From Phytoseiulus persimilis (taxonomy: Eukaryota > Arthropoda > Arachnida > Mesostigmata > Phytoseiidae): a DNA stretch of 64,000 bases. Location of the stretch: contig CM075101.1 of assembly GCA_037576195.1 (NCBI GenBank), positions 48,918,001 through 48,982,000 of the forward strand, read 5' to 3'. The notes below the pieces were generated by a model. The model was not told where the DNA came from. It made no database searches and worked only from the letters and a program-made list of their open reading frames with translations. Positions 50,907 through 62,231 of this stretch are shown piece after piece; the stretch's first letter is position 1; every line of letters begins with the position of its first letter. The position numbers were made by a program, and so were the translations under genes.

Positions 50907-51430
50907 TCATGGCTCTCCCTCAGGTTCCGGTTCTGCATCCGATCTCGGTTCTCCGGAACCTCCTTTGTGTTGACTATTATTCCCGTTAAACTGCCCTTGC
51001 GTTCCCCGGGACCATACTCCAGGTGCGCATGCCGGTTTTCTTCGAGTTTGTCCCGGGTTGTTCCATCTGTATAGTTCTCGTGCCCCTCGTTGCTGAATCA
51101 ATTCTCGGTGATTGGTCTGTTTCTCAGTCGACCTGACTTTTTGTAGAGTGTAGTTCGGACGTTTGTATTCTGGGGCACGTCTAGCTTTAGGAAAATCGCT
51201 CCCGTTGACTTCTTCTCTTCTAACTCGCCTATTCTTGCCATACATGTTGGTTTGCTCCTGTCCTTTCGGTCGAATGATCCTCAACTTTGAAATGAAATCC
51301 TTGTTTCAATAGCTTGATGATCTCTTCGCAGCATGACCCCAGAGCCTCGAGCTCAAAGAGTACAGGTACGCCGACTGAATGATTGGGTCAGATTGGCATT
51401 ACGCTGAGATCTCGCCGACTCCTTACCGCT
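50907..51430 (-). other. Hydrophilic minus-strand frames, possibly gag-like
   Basis: An open frame (51284-50907) of 125 codons is strikingly rich in Arg, Lys, Asn, Gln, Glu and Pro and poor in hydrophobic residues, ending EPRSDAEPEPEGEP. Just upstream and slightly out of frame lies CEEIIKLLKQGFHFKVEDHS. Such a basic, low-complexity tail after a helical segment is seen in nucleocapsid regions of retroelement Gag proteins, but there is no zinc knuckle, protease or polymerase nearby. The assignment is a guess. Confidence 0.13.
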
Positions 51431-54400
51431 CAGTGTGGGTTAGCTTCGTCTGGTCTTTCCCCATTCTTCTCAGACAAGCTTGGGTTGTAGAGTACAATGC
51501 TGCAACCGGCGTTGAGCAGTGTTCTTCTGGCAACCGGGACTACGCAAACATGACCAACAAAAGCGCCATTGTTGGCGTCCACCACAAGGCAACCAAGCAT
51601 TCGGAGTAGCTCGCTCATGCTCTTCGTCTATTTCTCCCTAAGTTTCCCCGGGAGGTCTGTGATGCACATTCCTTCTGTGCTCGTGCCCCTCATCTAAACC
51701 TACCGTCAGGAATTTTAATTTTCATCTGAGTATATTGTAAACGAAGAACTGGGGATCAGTGTTCTTTGCAGCCGAGGCGGCTGCGAAATAGAGAATTCGA
51801 ATTTTCAGGAGTATAACGGAGCTCAGTATCTTCAAACCAGTGTGTTTAGGGATCGAAGATTTGTTGGTGGATGTGTATGCGTTTGTCCTCGACGAACTCC
51901 CGGGCGATTGATCCGACCGACATGAAACCTGCCGCCTTGTTGTGAGGGTGGCCTGGGGGGGCGGGCGGCATAGGTGGACTTGCTACATCAACTTTCAAGC
52001 TTCATATGAGCTTGACGCGCTCTGTTTGACGTACTGGGGCCATACGTTCAACTGTTCACGACCCTCTACTCCCGCGCGATGAACGCACATCGCGACCCGC
52101 CCCCTTCGTCAATTGTCCCGCTTTCTGATTCTTCATTCAAACTCACTCATATAGTCTGTTGATAAGATATGAGGTCAGATTTGGTCCGGATTACCTGAGG
52201 AACAGAGAGGACCTATCACCGCGGGAAACGACCCATGAATACGCTGATAGAACATGAAGCATCCTTGCCATCAGTGTCGGACTTGTTGGAGTAATGAAGC
52301 TGGTGTTGGGTTGGCCCGATGCAGGGTGTTCAAGGGAATGAGACATCCGATGATTCCTTATGATGAACGAATCCGGAGCGCATGCTCGAACGGCTGGACC
52401 GATTCTCCTGAATTTTCGCGAGGGAGTTCTGGGTCCGGATGAGCAACTTTAAGTCGTAAAACAACCGGGAAACTGGCTGCGAAGGAGGCGAAATCGAGGA
52501 AGAAATCAACGATTCCGGTCAAACGGCTGAGTGGAATCGGAATCGGCGTTGGGAATAGTGTTGGGAAGCCAGTGCGATTCCGCATGTTTCTCCCCATGGA
52601 GAAAAATTTCCTCGGGCCATCCATGAGGGGCTCACCCCCAGGCGGGCGGCGATCTGCTCGATCGGAATCTATCTGAATTTGCTTGGAGCTTTCCTCCTGG
52701 AAAACTCGGTTCCCCTGTTTGGACTGTCAATGGGCAGACGAATCTAGTATATCCCTCCACAGAGGTGAACTGTGTCCCGATTCAAATATAGAGTGCAGGC
52801 TGAGATACCGAGTCCGACCCTAAGCTCCAGTAAGGATCAATCATGATTCAGAGTAGGAACAGCCAAGTTGTCATCTTCCAAGATGGTGTTCGCGTTTTTT
52901 GTCTCAAACCAGTGGAAGTTTGTTGAAACCGATGAGAAGTCGAGTTCAGGCTCAAAGAGCATCCATTACAAATAATCGTCACGAACGAGTTCCCGTAAGA
53001 GGGCATTTGAGGCAATTCTGGTCATCTTAGATGCGCAACAGGTAGATTCAGCTAACTCATGAGCTCGATCCCCGTTGCCTTGCGATGTTGCTATCCTTCC
53101 ATCGGCGTTGAGGGAGTCGATTTCGGGAAAGAGACAAGCTATCTGACAAATTCACGGAAATATCCGAGGGCAAGGACAATGGGTTGAGAAGACGTGCTCT
53201 AGAACTCAAACAAAGCACCCGACGGCCGCTTTTGAGATCAGGTTCCGCTGTGACGAGGTGCCTCTGAGGATGTTCCTCTCGAAAGTGATAAAATGGGCAG
53301 CTCACGAATGAGACGCTTCATCAGGCGCCCAAACTTTTGGCCACGGGATATTGCTGGCGTAAAACGAGATATTGATTTGTGGAGTTCCAGATTCCGGCAC
53401 TGGTTCCGTTCATCACCAGGATTGCCCCAAGCCCAACACTGAATCCGGGGGCGACACCATTGTGAGGTCCGAGGAGGAGATCGCACACTCCCAACTTCGA
53501 GCCCAGGACAAAATCCTCATCTCTGAAGGCTCTAGCCGTATGAGGCGAGGCGGTGGTGTAATGAGCCTCTCTTCCGAGCAATCTTCGGCAGTTGAGATCG
53601 TTCGTTCTGATTGTATCTGATCCTCCGAAGGTATGAAGAGATTCGAGATTTCCGGTGCCGGCTGCCGGATCGGAAGCAGGCCTCTGGCTCGAGCCTGGTA
53701 CAGCACAGCCTGCCTCATGGCTCCATGCATCTGATACGTGGGTCGCTGGAACAATCTCCGACGGATTTCAGTCCACTGGTTAGAATGCCCAAGTATAATC
53801 GCTGCCGTATACTGCGGAACTCTGGCTGAGTACCAGCTCCCGATTCGGCGGCTGATATATCGACTATCTCTCTCATCGAAGGATGATGAAACCTGTCGCT
53901 CGACGCTGCGCGCGCAGCGGTTCTCGAGATACAGAGATTCCAAGTTCGCTCCGAAGATAGGGTTCCAAATGAGTTATTGCGAATGAGTGCCGAGAATTTC
54001 AGGCGAGAGAGACTGTGATCTCGCCGTGGAGCTAGGTGACGGGGAAAGTTCGACTCTTCAGGAGTACGTTTTTTTTTTCTCAAATGGGGACTACGTTACC
54101 AGTTATTTGAGACAGATTCGTCGAGGTGAGGCGTTTGACCGGCTAGAGCCTCTGAGCTGATTCTCTCGAAGACTCAACCTGTCCCATACGGTCCCATGTA
54201 CTCTCCAAACTCTTGCAACCGCACCCGAGGCGACTATAACGCGGAGCGTTCCGCCATCCTTAGTAGAAGGCGAATCCCGAAGACTCCACTCCCGCGCAAG
54301 TTTATAGGGGAGTTGGTGGCGCTGTCGATATGTCGAGAATTACGTCCGGCTTTCTATTCGCCGCATCGTAGTAGAATGAGTGTAACGCTTTCCTGAAGCC

Positions 54401-54523
54401 AAAGAGATTCGGGGAAACCCCTCCAGCTTGACCTCCTCGACGCCAAAATTACTCCAATCTGAATGGAGCACGCCTTGAAAGGCATTCGAGTATTGGGAGA
54501 GATTCCTCTTCGGGTGCCTATTT

Positions 54524-54595
54524 CAGGGGTTCTCGAACTTTTGGAACTCGCACACCCCTTCAACCCGTGGCTGCCCGTTCGCATGCCCCAGAACC
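54524..54595 (+). mobile_element. Isolated hAT-like terminus
   Basis: CAGGGGTTCTCGAACTTTTG followed by a GC-rich stretch with CACACCCCTTC matches the usual start of Charlie-type hAT elements and MITEs. No inverse terminus was found nearby, so this is probably a truncated copy or a chance match. Confidence 0.35.
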
Positions 54596-57365
54596 AGCCA
54601 TCCGAGGAATATTTGGAGTGGCAGATGCTCCCGGGTTGACAGTTGCAGGAACGCGCTCCAGGGCCTGGGAGTATCTCAGTGCGTAAACGACTATCGCGTA
54701 ATTATCATACTGGGGGACGTTGTGAGCTTGACGCGGTCAGAACTTGGATAAGTTGCTCACCTCACTCGCTCCTCCCTCCAACGAAATGAAGGGTTCTCGC
54801 TACCACGTCGTCTCGCCGTGGGCCGAATGATAGGCAGTCTCTGCGCGCTATGGAGGCTCGCAGTACCATGTCCGGGGCTCAGCAGTACCCCGTGGAGGTT
54901 TCCGCAGCGCCCCTCAGGGCATAAACCAGTGACCACGTTCAAGGCCTGCGACCCTCAGGCGGGAATCCGAGACTACCAGCAGCTCTGGACTCCGGACCTC
55001 TGCGACGTCCCTTCAGGCTGCTGGTGTGAACTCTAGTGTGACCCGCTAGAGGTCCGGGGCAGGCGACTTTGTCGCAGGATCATCCCACCAGTCCAGGTGC
55101 CTCCCAGGGTCGAGGCCCCGCAATGCGAACTGGCTCCTTCGATTGGTTGAACTGTGCGAAGTTCATTCCCATACAGCGACGAGGACGTGGTTTCACATGG
55201 TGTCATCAGCCCTACTGTTTTTTTGTGTAATTTCCTTCAGCTGATTTCAGTAAGTACACAGACTTCTTCAAAATAGTCGGAGGGAATCCCCCCGAACAGT
55301 GAGGATCGCATCGGAGTCCGTTCCCTCGATAGAGTGATGTGACCTCAGAAACCTTCGATATCCGCTTACCGACAACCGGGGACTCAAATCTACCGATCTC
55401 TTTGGCAATGCCTTCGTATTGCCGGTAGCTCTCCTATTCAGGTTCTAAATAGCTCATCCAGTGTTCCTTGTCTTCATCGTGCTCAGCGCCAGTTTTGCTA
55501 GGGGGCGGTGCTTCCGAACTTGCGTTGTTGATCCCTATCGGGCTGTTGATATCCCCGACACCGAGAAATGCATTCGGAGAAGTTGAATCGGATCTTCGAG
55601 GACCGTCTCGTGGTCGTCTTTTAGTGCTCCGATACTGCTTACTAATGGATGAATTTTTAGGCTGGTTATTCTGCCTCACCGCTCTCCGATCGGATGGAAG
55701 AATGGAAAAATTAAGTCGGAACAGTGCTTGAATGACGATATTTCAACGAGACATGAGCCGAACCGAGTCTCGGTAAGAAGGCGCTGTTGGTCGAGTGGAC
55801 ACATGACGCGCAACGGTAAATGATAGCTGAAGAAGCCAAAAGCTGAACGATAGCTGAAGGATGAACTTAGAGTGATAAACAGCGAAGTTTCCTTCTTCGC
55901 TCGGTTCATTGCACATCAACTCCTGGATGGTCATGAGTTTTGGACTCTGATGGAGAGAACCATGAATCATGATCTATGGTCAGACCTCAGGAATCAAGGA
56001 TTTCATCATCTCCAAGCCGAGCCACGAAGCGGAATGCTGTTGTCGGTGGGCCGAGCTGCTCACACAGTTTGGCCGATAAGTTCGAACCCTATCGTCGGCT
56101 ACAAGTGTACCCGGCCCGTGGAGGTACAGTCATTCATCTTGGATCGCCTCCGGAAGAGGTACCAGCCGAAACTAGGTGCTTTGTCGCTTGGCAGCCGGAG
56201 AGTTTACTCGGAATTTGATCTGCAATCCCTCAATACCAGAAAACTCGCCTTTATCTCGAATATCGGAGTCAATGTCCTCATACGCGTAACAATTGCAGGT
56301 AGGCTATTCGAGCGGGCCAGTCATCTGACGCCTCGATCTTCACAGAACTCAGAGATAAAAAGAGAATGCTATCCGGTCTGGCGGATCCCGCCTCGTGCGA
56401 GCCAATGCCATTCCTATATCGACGTGTTTCGAAACACCAATAGTACCATTCACAAGCGCGTCTTCAACTCCTTCATTGCGAGTGATCATGTACGATTGTT
56501 CATGGGCTAGTAGGTGCCAATTCGTACGGTATGTTCACCGTCTCTGGTGTAATAATTTCGTGAACCCGATTGAGCCGCTGACCACCTGCGCTGTTGCCTA
56601 ACGTGATTGCCGATTGCGATCGTACGGAGCTCGGCAACTGAGACACGTGGATCAGCATCTAGTTCAGACGAACCCCCGTTACCCCCGATGAAAACGAGTC
56701 TTTAGACAGGTGAATGAACTGGATAACCTACTTCTGGCTCAAACTGTACGTTTTCATTGCGTCAGTACACACTCATTCATGATGACTAAGCGAAAGCCTA
56801 GGAAACGACAACTTCAGTCCCTGTTGATTCACCAGATTACCATTAGGGTACTTTCCACTAAGCACCTTCCATGGTGAAGGGTTACGGAAGTTAGTCCTCG
56901 TGGATCTGACGTCACTGTTTTCAAAGAGCTGCGCGGTGGGCTGCCAGCAACAGGGGATCGGCAGAGGGAAGGAGAGCGGCGCTGTGCACGAACGGAGCTT
57001 TGGAAATCTGCATGCATTATGCTCCAGAAGACAACACAAGAATTTGATGTTCAACCTGGGATCGACGAGCTGCTCATGAATATTAAAAACTTATCGAAGA
57101 GCGCTGTTGGGGAACAAGAAAATCGGCTGCTGGCGCACGGAAATGGGGAAAACAGCAAAATGTGATTGTTCGCGTGATAATGCACTCTTCATAGGAATCC
57201 AGGCCCCGGTAATGGGAGCAGCCAGCCAGTTTGACTGAGATGAGCGTCCGACTCAGAGGTAAAATGTCGCCAGGATTCTCTCCCCGATCGAAAAGATCGA
57301 ACGGGTAGATCTATCTCAGGACGATTGAGTTGAAAACTTCGCCCGAAATCCTTGATTACAATTGA

Positions 57366-57854
57366 GCTGTCATCCCGAAAAGCGTTGACAACCCACCTGA
57401 GGACACTGAAGTCCTGGAAACGCCTACTCAGATACTTTCCGACGGAGATGTCGCACCGGTCGCTTACTCGATTTCCGCAGGCGTTCTAGCGGCCACCAGC
57501 TCTCTCTTACCAAAAGCGTTTTCGCTCATGGATAACCCCACTGAACGCCTTCCTCCGAAGATGAGCGATAGGATCTCAGACGCCATTATCCGTCAACTTC
57601 GGGCCCGATCACGAGTTCAACATATACTCTGTCCGACAGGTTTCGATTTCTACTGAACTGAGCCCCAGTTCTTTTCCTCGACAATCGATACGGAACGAAC
57701 TCGTTCCAATGATGCTCGGGGGAGTGGTAACATCGAGCTTGATTCCCTCGTAGCAAATCTTTTGTTTCCTGGAGCCTCATTTTCTTCTTGGACAAGTTGG
57801 CGGATGGAGCTTGATCAAGCACTCCCTAATCTTCATCGCAGTCCTGATCGATGA
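57366..57854 (+). other. 161-codon frame interrupted by one TGA, unassigned
   Basis: One plus frame is open from 57366 to 57653, meets a TGA at 57654-57656 and continues open to 57851. The first half has protein-like composition (DNPPEDTEVLETPTQILSDG, PPKMSDRISDAIIRQLRA) and so does the second (SGNIELDSLVANLLFPGASF). It has no recognisable domain. A frame with at most one stop over 161 codons can arise by chance in a window of this size. Confidence 0.15.
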
Positions 57855-58151
57855 CCGATCCTACCGATTCATCATGACAACGCACTTGACCATACTCGGA
57901 GGGAGCGTTCAAGAGTTCCGCGGAACGATCAGTTTCCTTTTGCTGTCGCGCACGGGACTACTGATACATTATTATCGCTGACACATGAGAGCAGCAGCTC
58001 ACCGTGCGATTCCCGTCCACGCGCTCGCAGCAGTATCGACGTATGTCCTATCACTGTTGCCTTCAAATATACCATTGTTGAATATGATTGTTGTCTTCCA
58101 GGTACTTGGGGTGGATTCTGTCGTTTTCATTGATGTTGTCCGTCATATACG

Positions 58152-58573
58152 GCATTGGCCGCGCTGGCCGGCCCGTCCCTCGCTTCGAAAGTGTACTGCT
58201 GACAGACAGACATTGCTTTCTATGTAGTGTCATAAGACCTTGAGGAGTGGCCACCGATTCTCGCCAGCATCACATCGGGGCGATGCGCCCCCTGGTTGGG
58301 ATTCGTACCCCGGTCATGCAAGTTTGTCAACACACATGACCTCGAGGAGAGGCCAAGGAGTTTAGCTAGCGTCATCTCGGGGCGGTGCACTGTGTCGTCA
58401 GGATTCGCATACCGTAGATCGTATGTAGGGAATCCAAGTGGGGGTAAATGGCCCATATCCCCCTTGTGAGCCGCTCTACAACAGACGTCGTTCCGATCAA
58501 CTCCGGAGGAGTTCATTGAGGACAAACAATCAAACAAACAGACCCTGCATTTCTATATATATCGATGTATAGT
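58152..58573 (+). mobile_element. Diverged copy: head, two internal modules, tail, no array
   Basis: The head (GGCCGCGCTGGCCGGCCCGT..., 58152-58225) is followed by two internal modules (about 58226-58296 and 58338-58408) and a tail (58450-58573) with TTGAGGACAAAC, CAAACAAACAGACCCTG and TTTCTATATATAT. There is no 45-bp array between head and tail. Confidence 0.6.
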
Positions 58574-58609
58574 AAGGAGGAAGAGCTTGTAGGGGGGAAG
58601 AGGGAAGGG

Positions 58610-58870
58610 TATCCCATGGACTCGAGGGGAGGCCAAGGAGTCTACCTGGCATCATATCGGGGCGGTTCACCTAACCGTTGGGATTCGCATATCGGTAATT
58701 GTATGGAGGGGCTGGGGGCCGTGAGGAGGAAGGGGGGGGGGGGGGGTGGCCTACATATGTCCTTCCTTGTGGGCCGCCCTACAACATGCCGTTGGTTCCA
58801 TGTCGATCCGATCCATCCCGGAGGAGTTAAGTGAGGACAAACATACAGATCCTCGATTTTTATTGTACAC
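58610..58870 (+). mobile_element. Partial copy: internal module plus tail
   Basis: An internal module (GACTCGAGGGGAGGCCAAGG, GGGGCGGTTCAC) leads through a G15 run (58732-58746) into a tail (58747-58870) ending in GATTTTTATTGTACAC. The head is missing. Confidence 0.6.
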
Positions 58871-59059
58871 TAGCCGGCCCTCGGCCGACTACGCTGGCCG
58901 ACCCGTCCCTTGCTTCGGGAGTCTACTGCTGACAGACACACATTGCCTTACATGTAGTGTCATGAGACCTTCGGGAGTGGCCACCGATTCTCGATAGGAT
59001 TCTGACCTGGAATCGAGGCACTTTCCTCTCTCTTCACTTGGTCAGCATCATGGTTTCGA

Positions 59060-61797
59060 GAAGTATGGTCAGATTGGTGTCGTAATCACCCCTCCAGATT
59101 CGGAGAAGCATGGTCAGATTGGTCCCGGAATCACCCCTCCAGAGTTGGAAGCTAATGGCCAGATTGGTCTCGGAATCACCCCTCCAGAGTTGGAAAGTAA
59201 TGGCCAGATTGGTCTCGGAATCACACCTCCAGAGTTGGAAACGAATGGCCAGATTGGTCTCGGAATCACCCCTCCAGAGCTGGAAACTAATGGCCAGATT
59301 GGTCTCGGAATCAACCCTCCAGAGTTGGAAAGTAATGGCCAGATTGGTCTCGGAATCACCCCTCCAGAGTTGGGAAGTAATGGCCAGATTGGTACCGGAG
59401 TCACCCCTCCAGAGTTGGAAAGTAATTGCCAGATACGTTCCGGAATCACTCCTCCAGAGTTGGAAAGTAATGGCCAGATTGGTCTCGGAGTCACCCCTCC
59501 AGAGTTGGAAAGTAATGGCCAGATTGGTCTCAGAATCACCCCTCCAGACTTGGAAAGTGATAGTCAGATTGGTCCCGTAATCACCCCTCCAGAGTTGGAA
59601 ACTAATGGCGAGATTGATACCGGAATCACCCCTCCAGAGTTGGAAACTAATGGCCAGATTGGCACCGGAATCACCCCTCCAGAGTTGGAAACTAATGGCC
59701 AGATTGGCACCGGAATCACCCCTCCAGAGTTGGAAACTAATGGCCAGATTGGCACCGGAATCACCCCTCCAGAGTTGAAAACTAATGGCCAGATTGGCAC
59801 CGGAATCACCCCTCCAGAGTTGGAAACTAATGGCCAGATTGGCACCGGAATCACCCCTCCAGAGTTGGAAACTAATGGCCAGATTGGCACCGGAATCACC
59901 CCTCCAGAGTTGGAAACTAATGGCCAGATTGGCACCGGAATCACCCCTCCAGAGTTGGAAACTAATGGCCAGATTGGCACCGGAATCACCCCTCCAGAGT
60001 TGGAAACTAATGGCCAGATTGGCACCGGAATCACCCCTCCAGAGTTGGAAACTAATGGCCAGATTGGCACCGGAATCACCCCTCCAGAGTTGGAAACTAA
60101 TGGCCAGATTGGCACCGGAATCACCCCTCCAGAGTTGGAAACTAATGGCCAGATTGGCACCGGAATCACCCCTCCAGAGTTGGAAACTAATGGCCAGATT
60201 GGCACCGGAATCACCCCTCCAGAGTTGGAAACTAATGGCCAGATTGGCACCGGAATCACCCCTCCAGAGTTGGAAACTAATGGCCAGATTGGCACCGGAA
60301 TCACCCCTCCAGAGTTGAAAACTAATGGCCAGATTGGTCTCGGAGTCACCCCTCCAGAGTTGGAAAGTAATGGCCAGATTGGTCTCAGAATCACCCCTCC
60401 AGACTTGGAAAGTGATAGTCAGATTGGCACCGGAATCACCCCTCCAGAGTTGGAAACTAATGGCCAGATTGGCACCGGAATCACCCCTCCAGAGTTGGAA
60501 ACTAATGGCCAGATTGGCACCGGAATCACCCCTCCAGAGTTGGAAACTAATGGCGAGATTGATACCGGAATCACCCCTCCAGAGTTGGAAACTAATGGCC
60601 AGATTGGCACCGGAATCACCCCTCCAGAGTTGGAAACTAATGGCCAGATTGGCACCGGAATCACCCCTCCAGAGTTGGAAACTAATGGCCAGATTGGCAC
60701 CGGAATCACCCCTCCAGAGTTGAAAACTAATGGCCAGATTGGTCTCGGAGTCACCCCTCCAGAGTTGGAAAGTAATGGCCAGATTGGTCTCAGAATCACC
60801 CCTCCAGACTTGGAAAGTGATAGTCAGATTGGTCCCGTAATCACCCCTCCAGAGTTGGAAACTAATGGCGAGATTGATACCGGAATCACCCCTCCAGAGT
60901 TGGAAACTAATGGCCAGATTGGCACCGGAATCACCCCTCCAGAGTTGGAAACTAATGGCCAGATTGGCACCGGAATCACCCCTCCAGAGTTGGAAACTAA
61001 TGGCCAGATTGGCACCGGAATCACCCCTCCAGAGTTGGAAACTAATGGCCAGATTTGCACCGGAATCACCCCTCCAGAGTTGGAAACTAATGGCCAGATT
61101 GGCACCGGAATCACCCCTCCAGAGTTGAAAACTAATGGCCAGATTGGCACCGGAATCACACCTCCAGAGTTGGAAACTAATGGCCAGATTGGTCTCGGAA
61201 TCACCCCTTCAGAGCTGGAAACTAATGGCCAGATTGGTCTCGGAATCCCCCCTCCAGAGTTGGAAAGTAATGGCCAGATAGGTACCGGAATCACCCCTCC
61301 AGAGTTGGAAACTAATGGCCAGATTGGCACCGGAATCACCCCTCCAGAGTTGGAAACTAATGGCCAGATTGGTCTCGGAATCACCCCTCCAGAGTTGGAA
61401 AGTGATGGCCAGATTGGTCTCAGAATCACCCCTCCAGAGTTGGAAAGTCATGGCCAGATTGATACCGGAATCACCCCTCCAGAGTTGGAAACTAATGGTC
61501 AAATTGGCACCGGAATCACCCCTCCAGAGTTGGAAACTAATGGTCGGATTGGTCTCGGAATCACCCCTCCAAAGTTGGAAAGTAATGTCCAGATTGGTCT
61601 CGCAATCAGCCCTCCAGAGTTAGAAACTAAAGGCCAGATTGGTCTCGTAATCACCCCTCCAGAGTTGGAAACTAATGGCCAGATTGGTCTCGGAATCACC
61701 CCTCCAGAGTTGGAAAGTAATGGCCAGATTGGTCTCGGAATCACCCCTCCAGAGTTGGGAAGTAATGGCCTTATTGGTCTCGAAATCACCCCTCCAG
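59060..61797 (+). repeat. 45-bp minisatellite, about 61 units
   Basis: The unit is 45 bp; in one frame it reads TGITPPELETNGQIG. Units in the core (about 59641-60300) are nearly identical, while those at both edges are diverged, the usual result of unequal exchange. Two main subtypes alternate: GGCACCGG and GGTCTCGG at the same site. A block of several variant units recurs near 59480, 60340 and 60745, showing larger duplications inside the array. The length is a multiple of three and the unit lacks stops, so nearly all six frames stay open. This explains the 905-codon frame (59145-61862), which starts at TTG and is not considered a gene. Confidence 0.93.
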
Positions 61798-62099
61798 GAA
61801 TTTTTATGATAGATTTTTATGATAGATGTATAGGAGAGGAGGTGGGGAAGGATATCCGATGACGATGGGATGAGTCTGGCTGGCGTCATAACGGGGCGGT
61901 GCACCTTATCGTCAGAATTTGGATGCGGATGACAGTATGGAGGGGGTCAAAGTTGGGGTAAATCGCGAGGGGGGGAGGAGGGGAGGAGGAGGGGGGGAGG
62001 GGTGGGTGGCCTATGTCCTTCCCGGAGAGCCGCCCTACATTATGCAGTTTGTTCCAAGTCGATCCGATCAATACCAGAGGAGCCTATTGAGGACATACT

Positions 62100-62139
62100 A
62101 ACAAACAAACAAACAAACAAACAATCAAACAAACAAACA
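62100..62139 (+). repeat. ACAA microsatellite in the element tail
   Basis: ACAAACAAACAAAC-type repeats with one ACAATC interruption. Shorter versions occur in the other tails (about 58530 and 63910). Confidence 0.9.
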
Positions 62140-62231
62140 GACCCTGGATTTTTATATGTATAGACTAGCCGGCCTTCGGCCGACTACGCTGGCCGACCCG
62201 TCCCTTGCTTCGGGAGTCTACTGCTGACAGA

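Larger units (their letters stand above)
48711..58139. other. Gene-poor stretch without recognised genes
   Basis: Apart from the items listed separately, several open frames of 100-230 codons occur: 48580-49281 plus (its first part is MITE sequence), 53413-53943 minus, 55872-56510 plus and 55434-55737 minus, the last ending in an acidic, disorder-like tail HDEDKEHWMSYLEPE. None has a recognisable domain and most lack a convincing ATG start. They are recorded as unproven. Confidence 0.35.
58871..62165 (+). mobile_element. Composite element copy A with long 45-bp array
   Basis: The head at 58871 (TAGCCGGCCCTCGGCCGACT, a GGCC...GGCC hairpin) is followed by a partial internal module, a short unique segment, the 45-bp array (about 59060-61797), a second internal module (61860-61925), a purine-rich G/A stretch and the tail (62005-62165) with TATTGAGGACATAC, an ACAA microsatellite and TTTTTATATGTATAGAC. 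Its boundaries are shared with copy B, which abuts it directly. Confidence 0.7.

Noticed and set aside
59145..61862. 905-codon open frame encoding a 15-residue repeat protein
   Set aside because: Begins at TTG, has no signal or unique domain, and exists because a 45-bp stop-free unit is repeated; the other strand and frames are open as well.
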